Source of the DNA: an uncultured euryarchaeote
GTDB lineage: Archaea > Thermoplasmatota > Poseidoniia > Poseidoniales > Thalassarchaeaceae
Length of the DNA stretch: 10,324 bases
Assembly (NCBI GenBank): GCA_937901365.1
Contig: CALCEF010000099.1
Coordinates: 1-10,324, forward strand
Direction: 5' to 3'
The notes under the pieces were generated by a model that was not told the origin of the DNA, ran no database searches, and worked only from the letters and a program-made list of their open reading frames with translations. Within the stretch, counting starts at the first letter, position 1; each line of letters starts with the position of its first letter. The position numbers and the translations under genes were made by a program. Shown here in pieces: positions 1 to 7,600 of the stretch.

Positions 1-1286
1 AGTCGTGCTTCGAGTTGGTTTCGATAAGTATCCACATCGAACGAATTTGCAACTTCTGTCGAAACCATCCCCTCTGCGACCGCAGCTTCTGCTACAGCGC
101 TGGCCTCCCAAATCAGCACGCGCGCATCAAAGGGTTTCGGAATTAGATAGTCTGGTCCAAATTGAATTTGCGCTCCGCCATAAGCAGCAGCCACATCATC
201 GGGCACGGGCTCTTTTGCGAGATTGGCAAGAGCCATTGTGGCCGCCATTTTCATGCCTTCAGTAATTTCATCCGCTTGCACATCGAGCGCTCCACGGAAG
301 ATGTAGGGGAAGCCGAGAACGTTGTTGATTTGATTTGGATAATCGGATCGACCGGTGGCCATGATGGCATCATCCCGAACAGCAGCGACCTCTTCAGGCA
401 TAATCTCAGGGGTTGGATTTGCCAATGCAAAGATGAGCGGTCTCGCCGCCATTTTCTCAACCATTGAACCGGACACAATTCCTGCCTTGGATAATCCGAG
501 GAAGACATCAGCACCCACCAATGCTTCCGCCAAGCCACCGTCCGGTATATCCCGTGCATACTTGGCTTTGTATCGATTCAACTCCCCTGCATCCTTACGC
601 TTTTTCGTGATGATTCCACCCGAATCACACAACAAAATATTCTCTTTTCGGACACCGAGTCGAATGTAATGCTCAGCACAGGAAAGAGCAGAAGCGCCAG
701 CTCCCGATACGACGACTTTGACCTGACCGATTTTTTTGTCCGTGACTTCAAGTCCATTGAGTAGTGCAGCACCAGAGATAATCGCCGTTCCATGCTGATC
801 ATCGTGCATGACGGGGATATCGAGTTCTTTGACCAAACGCCTCTCGATTTCAAAACACTCAGGGGCTTTGATATCTTCAAGATTGATTCCCCCAAATGTG
901 GGCGCGATCCGCTTGACGGTTTCAACAAATTCATCGATATCTTCGGTATCCACTTCGATGTCGAATACATCGATATCAGCGAATGCTTTGAACAGCAATC
1001 CCTTTCCTTCCATGACAGGCTTTCCGGCGAGTGCCCCGATATTTCCAAGCCCTAGAACCGCTGTACCATTTGAGATGACAGCGACAAGATTCCCTCGAGA
1101 TGTATATTCCATCGCCTTTGATGGATCTTTTTCAATTTCTAGACAAGGATAAGCAACACCAGGCGAATAGGCAAGTGATAGTTCACGTTGAGTTGAATGT
1201 GGTTTTGTTGGTACGACCGTAATCTTGCCAGGAGGGTTTTGTGCATGATACTCTAGAGCATCCTTGCGAAACTGTTCTTCGGACAA
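1..1286 (-). CDS. maeB: NADP-dependent malic enzyme (MaeB type), 3' end cut by window edge
   Basis: Oxidative decarboxylation of malate to pyruvate, yielding NAD(P)H, in the cytoplasm. I translated the minus strand by hand: 428 intact codons run to the left edge without a stop. Family landmarks are AYSPGV (Tyr40, catalytic acid), [17 protein letters not shown] (about 74-90), EGKG (Lys95, catalytic base), [13 protein letters not shown] with Glu137/Asp138 and HDDQHGTA with Asp163 (divalent metal ligands), the Rossmann loop GAGASA (195-200), [11 protein letters not shown] (about 312-322) and [14 protein letters not shown] (about 376-389). Start: TTG at 1286-1284, chosen because an in-frame TAG lies at 1292-1290, a Shine-Dalgarno site precedes it, and the N-terminus then matches the family length. 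The visible part is the whole malic enzyme module. E. coli MaeB continues into a phosphotransacetylase-like domain; whether this one does cannot be seen. NAD versus NADP preference cannot be read reliably here. The gene is divergent from the giant surface-protein gene. Confidence 0.95.
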   Translation of the reverse strand, partial: MSEEQFRKDALEYHAQNPPGKITVVPTKPHSTQRELSLAYSPGVAYPCLEIEKDPSKAMEYTSRGNLVAVISNGTAVLGLGNIGALAGKPVMEGKGLLFKAFADIDVFDIEVDTEDIDEFVETVKRIAPTFGGINLEDIKAPECFEIERRLVKELDIPVMHDDQHGTAIISGAALLNGLEVTDKKIGQVKVVVSGAGASALSCAEHYIRLGVRKENILLCDSGGIITKKRKDAGELNRYKAKYARDIPDGGLAEALVGADVFLGLSKAGIVSGSMVEKMAARPLIFALANPTPEIMPEEVAAVRDDAIMATGRSDYPNQINNVLGFPYIFRGALDVQADEITEGMKMAATMALANLAKEPVPDDVAAAYGGAQIQFGPDYLIPKPFDARVLIWEASAVAEAAVAEGMVSTEVANSFDVDTYRNQLEAR

Positions 1287-1292
1287 CCCCTA

Positions 1293-1298
1293 CCCTCC
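1293..1298 (-). promoter_or_regulatory. Shine-Dalgarno site of the malic enzyme gene
   Basis: The minus strand reads GGAGGG here, six bases before the TTG codon at 1286-1284. It supports TTG as initiator, because the in-frame stop at 1292-1290 excludes any start further upstream and no ATG or GTG start lies near the family N-terminus. Confidence 0.7.
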
Positions 1299-1393
1299 AC
1301 TCTAATCGGCCACAGGTCTCACCTATTCCCTTTCCCCTCAATTCGTCAGGGTAGAGCGCGATTATCGAATTACAACCCACATTTCGGAAAAGG

Positions 1394-1408
1394 TGCCACG
1401 TAGTGGCA
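1394..1408. repeat. inverted repeat TGCCAC-GTA-GTGGCA, possible operator
   Basis: Two perfect 6-bp arms flank a 3-bp centre, in the middle of the divergent spacer, about 110 bp upstream of the malic enzyme start and 125 bp upstream of the surface-protein start. The position suits a transcription factor site for either gene. The arms are short enough to arise by chance, so the regulatory reading is inference only. Confidence 0.3.
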
Positions 1409-1462
1409 ATTAGCAGGCCAATTCTCACCAGAATCAGGTAAATTTCTGTCGAAAAAACGACT

Positions 1463-1480
1463 TGGTATACTAGTATACCA
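1463..1480 (+). promoter_or_regulatory. TATA-like 18-bp perfect palindrome, candidate promoter of the giant gene
   Basis: TGGTATACTAGTATACCA is its own reverse complement over all 18 bases. The core TATACTAGTATA resembles an archaeal TATA box, and the A-rich GAAAAAACGA at 1451-1460 just upstream could act as a BRE. If transcription starts about 26 bases downstream of the centre, the mRNA would start near 1498 and have a leader of about 36 nt before ATG 1534. Because it is symmetric, it could instead be a dimeric repressor site overlapping the promoter, or serve both directions. Confidence 0.4.
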
Positions 1481-1533
1481 CAAAACACAACCACCCATGA
1501 CCTTCAAATGGTGTTGCAAAGCCAGTCCGCCCC

Positions 1534-1629
1534 ATGACCACCGCATCCCGGCGCCAGGCCTTCGTTTTGGTCGGCCTGATGATTCTTGCATCATGGACGC
1601 CATTGGCTGCTTTGCCAATCGCTTCTGCC
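1534..1629 (+). other. signal peptide of the giant surface protein (residues 1-32)
   Basis: The N-terminus has Arg6-Arg7, a hydrophobic core from about Ala9 to Ala30 (FVLVGLMILASW and following), and an Ala-Ser-Ala motif at 30-32 before His33, a classical signal peptidase I site. It is a general secretion (Sec) type signal: the two arginines lack the rest of a Tat motif, and there is no lipobox cysteine. Confidence 0.85.
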
Positions 1630-4600
1630 CATAGTGGAATCGTAGCGGAGTGGGGCAGTGAAGGTAGCAACGATACCGGTTGGCTACGGATGGATGCAAC
1701 AGGTGCGAATGCCGCTACAGGACAGATGGCAATGAGCAATTTGATGCTCGATTTCGCCCCCGGCGCTGAAATTGAGAATTTGACCTTTGAGATTAGGGTT
1801 AACGGCTCCAATGGAACTTGGATTCAGGAGCCACAGTTATTCCTCCCCGATGCTCCAGCCACCATTCTCGATTGGCGAGGATTGGGAAGTTTAGGTCAGC
1901 AAAATGACTTCATCAATGGGGATCCCCACACGGGCCGACTTTCACCCAACAGTGATTCCAATGCGGGCTGGGTCTTGCCTGGTGGTTCAACAATCACGGA
2001 TGTCGTCATAGAAGCCTTGAGGCCAGCAGATTCGTTCGTCACCACATACCGTGTTGATGTCAACGTTGTCGATTCTGCCATTCATCCAGATGATGGGCGC
2101 CTTTACATCGCTCTAGACAATTCAGTCATCCAACTCGATGCCAATAACGATCCACATTTGATTCACTGGTTTGATGTCGAAATGGAACCACTCGACATGG
2201 CAATCGATGCTTCTGAACACATGCTTCACGTAACATGTGCAGATGGACAAATTCGAGTATTTTCTCTCAAAGACAGCTCATTGGTTGGAAATTACACAAG
2301 CCCATCAGGGGCCGTAGTTCACCAGATTGAATCGGTGGGTCCAGGTTTCCTCGTCGCATCCAACGGCAATACACTGTGGCAGGTGACGATGGGCCCCAAT
2401 CTCGCATCGACATGGGTCAACGTTGCGACGTTGGCTGTCCGTGACATCATCATTCCTGCAACTGCTATGCTTGTAGTTAGCACGGATGTATGGATTGGCA
2501 CAGATGGGGCCGGTTTGTTCCATTACAGTGGTGGCTCCATTCAGCATTATGACAGTCAAAACACACTCCCAAGCGATAGTGTCACCGCACTAGAAGTGGT
2601 TGGCACATACCTGCTCATCGGTCTAGCGGACGCCGGTGTTGCACGCCGTGACTTGGCAACAGGTAATTGGGTTGCAACATGGAATACAGGAAACTGGTTG
2701 CTCAGCGATGATGTCCAAGACATATCTTCATCCGATGGTTGGGCTCACATCATTGCAGACAATGTCGTATATTCTTACAATGCTACGAGCCTGTCATTTT
2801 CTTCTTCTTGGACAATGTCCGACCTTGACCTTTCTCGAAGTTCTGGTCAATCACTCATCCCTTGGCCAACAGGTGGTGCACGCGCCCCTGCAGATCACAG
2901 TGTATTGGTGGGCGACGGGTCTGGTGTGTTTACCGTACTTCGCCCGCACACGCAGAATCATGGCGCATCGACATCATCTTGGCCACAAATTGAACTCGCT
3001 TCAGGACCCTCTGTCACAGAGATGATTGACGCGGTCGAGTTGAATGGGATACTATACATTGCAACCGAAGAAACAATTCAGAGATTCAACGTTTCTCAAT
3101 ACCGTTGGGAAACTCCACACCAGATGCAAATCAACAGCGCCCTTGTTTGCATTGCAACCGATGGCACAGACCTCTTCGTCGGCACAGAAGGTGACGGTGT
3201 CATTCACATGGACACAAACGGAACCACGCTAGGGGCATGGGACACATCTGATGACCTGTCCGCTAACGAAGTCATCGACATAGAACACGATGTATACACT
3301 GGACAGATGATTGCTATCCACCCCTTCTCAGGAATGTCTGTCATCGATACAAACTCGACCACAGTCAGTGAAACATGGACCAACAACAATGGTGGTTTGG
3401 CAACCAATCGTATGAGTGCTCTCGCCGTTCGCGGAGGCATTGCATACTTGGGTACCAATGGTGGTGGTATTGAGCGAATAGACATCGCCAACTCCACGCG
3501 CCTCACCCCTTGGACATCAACAGGTTTGGACGATCTCGAATCGATGCCAATCGCGGTCGATGGCGACACGCTCTATCTCGGAATTTACGGCTTTGGAGTT
3601 CTCATTTACAACACCAGTTCAGGTGAACAAATCGATGTATGGCGCCGAACAGGTGGCAACGGTGGCCCGGGCGGCGGTGGCAACAATCAGATCCCATCGA
3701 ACAATGTTCTTTCACTTGCCGTATTGAGTCCCGGAACAGTACTTGTTGGAACAATGAATGGAGGCGCCCGCCACACTTCAAGTGGATGGACCGAGATGGG
3801 GAGTACTGGCAATGAATTCGCAGATGAGTTCTATGATTGGGACTTTGACAATCAATACATCTACGCAGCAACGGAGACAGGAGCTTGTCAGTGGTCCCGT
3901 TCAAACCTCGCTTTCCAAAAGTGCTGGGATGACAACCCCGACGGTCTACCAGCTCAGTTCGTATACGCGGTTGAACTGATTGAACCCAACCGACTTTGGG
4001 TTGGACATTACGAGGGTGCAGGCGTTATCGACACCGCCAATGACACCGTGATTAAGGCATGGCAGGCGGGCACGGAAACAAACAACGCAAAGACAGTCGT
4101 CATTGGCGACGTCGCCTATATTGGATACGATGGAATTGGAATCCTCCGCTATGATTTGTCAGTGGACGAATGGCTTTCACCATGGGATTCAGCCACCTCA
4201 AACCTCCTTGAGAGCAACGGCGTTACGGCAATGGTTCAGGATGTCAATCCAAATCGAATTTGGGTGGGTGGCGATATGGGCCTCAATCTGATTGACGTTG
4301 TCAACGGCACACTTGTCGAAGATTGGGATTCGGGCAGCAACCCTGGTGGAATTTCACTCTCTAATCAGGAACCTGCAGAATTGACGATCGTCGGAGACAC
4401 TCTCTACTATTTGCAGGTTCGATTCGGGAACAATGGATATTCCTCGAACGACAATGTATACCGCTATGATATCGTGAACATGACTCAACTCAGCACACTG
4501 GATGTAGGCTCATCAGAAGGCTCCTCTGGCTTACTACACGGAATGGGGGCTGTTGGAGATGTCATTCACTTCGGAATGTCTGACACTCAGCAATGGTGGG

Positions 4601-7600
4601 AAAGCGGTTACATGGTTCGCTGGAATCACACCAGCAGCAGTTGGATGGATTCGATTGAGGCCAATGGCCAGGTCGAGAGAGTCAACGCACAATTTGCAGG
4701 AGATTGCGACCCAACACCTACCAATTGCCATCTGTATGCAGCCTATGGTGACACACCTCTACATCAGGTTGACATGAACGGCAACCTCGTTCGTTCTTGG
4801 GATACTGGAGTCCTCGAAGGACCCATCCGTGGGATTGTCACTTGGGATGGTGCAGTACTCTTTGGTACCGAGGATGGCATTGCTCGTTACAATTATTCAA
4901 GCAACACTTGGCTTTCTGACTGGACTGAAAACAATGGCTTGCCTAACAATGTTGAAGATTCCGTCTTTTCGATGAAGGTCATCGGCGATGATCTCTGGGT
5001 TGGAACCATGCTGACCAGTGGCTGGAACCGAAATTCAAAGATTCTCCAACTCAATGGCACGACAGGCCAATGGACGGTTCACGACGCAGGCAGCGGGCAA
5101 ATCCCAGAAGGATATGGTGCCGACATCGGAGTTTGTGATGACATCGTCCACGTCGCAATGAACCGTTGGGCAGGATGGGGCAGTCAAGGTGGAGTCGCAA
5201 GATACGATTTGAATTCAGGCACTTGGCTCTCAGATTGGACCCAGGGACAGAACGCCTTACCTCATGATAACCCGGTCGCGATCGCATGCGATGAAGCATA
5301 CGACATCGTCTACATCGGATTCGAGGAAGGCGATGGTTCCATCGCGCGTTATGATTACGTAAATCTGCGATTCCTCGCCGAAATCGATGATGACGACAAC
5401 ACCATCAGCGAGCCGATTTTCCCTGGTGCAATGTATCACTTCGGTGGCGGCCTTTTGGCTGGTCACTACGACAGTGGTGGGTTGACATTTGTGGGCACAA
5501 CCGGGCCCGTAATCACCAGTATCATTCCATTCTCCCAAGGCGATGAAGCCACAAGTATCGCCCCAGTACCTGGTGGTCAAGCATACGAATTTGCAATCGG
5601 CCGTGCAGGTGGATCTAGTGGATACAACCGCGTCGACAACCTCGATTCCAACGGATTGTTCCCCGGTGCATGGGACAACCTTGCCACATTGTCCACAGGT
5701 CGCCTCGCTGAATTCACAGGCAACTCCACACACATTTGGGCAGCACCGATTGACGATTACTATTCCACATACGGAACCGCCATCCTAGAAGGTGAGTACC
5801 AGTCCAATGGTACAGTTGAATGGACTCGTGCTTGGAATTTCAATTCGGAGTTGGTCAACGAAATGACACTTGATGGCGACACACTCTGGCTATCAACTAC
5901 GGGGTTAGGCCTTTGGCAAATCAATCTGACATCTGGAATTGTAACACCTACTGGATTCCCACTCCACGGTCAGATGGATGGCATGGCATGGTATGGAAGC
6001 GAATTGGTTGTCGGTCTGATGGGCACACCATCTACAGCCGCCGGCGTTCAACGATATGACACATCGACAGGCCAGTGGGGTGCTGGTAAGATTTCAGCCG
6101 GATTGCCAAGTAATTATGTGCGCGACTTCGAGAAGATTGGTGACCTGGTTTACATCGCCACCCTCGCGGGCATGGGCATATGGAATCTCTCAGCCGATGA
6201 TTGGGAAGATCCCATGACCACCGCAGACGGCCTCCCAACACCTTTCATCGAATGGTTGGATACTGACAATGGTGTCCTCATCATGGGTACACCTTCAGGT
6301 CTGATGTCCTACGAACCAGGAGTCGGTCTTGGGCAAATGTATGGTCGGAATCAGGGCTTGGTCGGTGACTCCGTCGATGGTATTGCCAAGATTACTGACC
6401 CGACAACAGGTCAAGCCACCCTGTTTGTGAGTCACAACGGAGAAGGCCCAACACGACCTGGATTTAGTGAGGTTACAACAGCCGTAGTGCAACGCCCCGG
6501 TCTTGCTTATGCGGTTCTAGATACCACACTTATCGACGTCCTTCCAAGCAATGTGATTACAGCGCTTACAGATGACTGGTGGGGTGTTCACATCGCCACT
6601 GACGAAGGCCCGATGATGCATTGGAACGGAACAGCGGGAGAGATGGAACAGGGTGCACGACCGTCGTCGTTTGCTGATTGGCCGGTCACCCAGATGTCTA
6701 GCGACGGACAGAACATATTGGCAGTATCCAATTTCGGAGTGGATCGAATCAATCCTTCAAGTCCGCTTCATTCAGCAACTCGGTTGACGACCTATGGGAA
6801 TTTACAGAGTTCAGTAATTACACAAAGTGGCATTTACGTGGTCGGCAGTGACGGCCTCCACATTTGGGGACAAGCGCCCGCATTCGTGCAGAAAGATCGT
6901 GACGAAATCCGACGGGCAGAGCCGCTGATGATTAATTTCGGAGGCACCGCTTTCGATGTCACAGCAGACGCCCGCCCAGGCAACGAAATCGTCTTGGTGA
7001 ATTTGAGTAATACAGTCACTCTCCCAATGTTTGGAACAGCGGGTCCAGCAAATATCCCGATGACTCAGGACATGTTGACCATCTCTAGTCCGATTGAAGG
7101 GGCGGCAACATGGGCTTCAAGCACACATCTGAATTATACAGGAACATGGGATCTTGCTGAACTAGATGCGAATTTGCAAACCATGGTCCAATCTGCAATA
7201 TCCAACAGTGTATTGACGACAACAGGTCGCAGTTTACACTTGCAACTTCAGAGTCCCAGTAACGGTTCACTCGAGGTGCGCCTAACCTATGATTGGGTCC
7301 GCATCGAATCTCCATCGGAAATGATTGATTTGTTTGATCGACCAAACGATGGTGGCGGCATCCTCACAGCGCAATGGACCGTGACACAGGATCATTCCTT
7401 CGCCGCCTACAGAATCTACCTCAACCCAGGTAGCAATTGGACAACACCACCTACATCAGCTGATTTACTCACAGCGACATGGGATGCCCGCATACCTGAT
7501 TGGACACGTGTTACTGCAGATCTCAACTCTCACAATGGACAACCATTGGTCGATGGAACGCCCTACTGGGCAGTAATCGTCATTGAGTATCCAGATGGCA

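Larger units (their letters stand above)
1287..1533. other. divergent intergenic spacer with short dyads
   Basis: This spacer separates the divergent malic enzyme and giant surface-protein genes, so both promoters should lie in it. Besides the Shine-Dalgarno site and the 18-bp palindrome (annotated separately) it holds TTTC-G-GAAA (1382-1390), TGCCAC-GTA-GTGGCA (1394-1408) and ATTCT-CACC-AGAAT (1421-1434). I see no RNA gene or convincing small ORF. No clear TATA box for the minus-strand gene was found; the best AT-rich stretch (about 1358-1372) is weak. Confidence 0.6.

Noticed and set aside
578..1048. Minus-strand 156-codon ORF inside the malic enzyme locus
   Set aside because: It is an out-of-frame reading on the same strand. 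The neighbouring minus frame encodes every malic enzyme motif without interruption across the region.
5..1152. Several plus-strand ORFs of 86-114 codons (starting near 5, 162, 355, 792 and 808)
   Set aside because: They are antisense to the well-conserved malic enzyme and have no family-like motifs or initiation signals.
1497..1533. ATG at 1497 and ATG at 1508 as starts of the giant gene
   Set aside because: Neither is in frame with the long ORF; only ATG 1534 places a proper signal peptide at the N-terminus.
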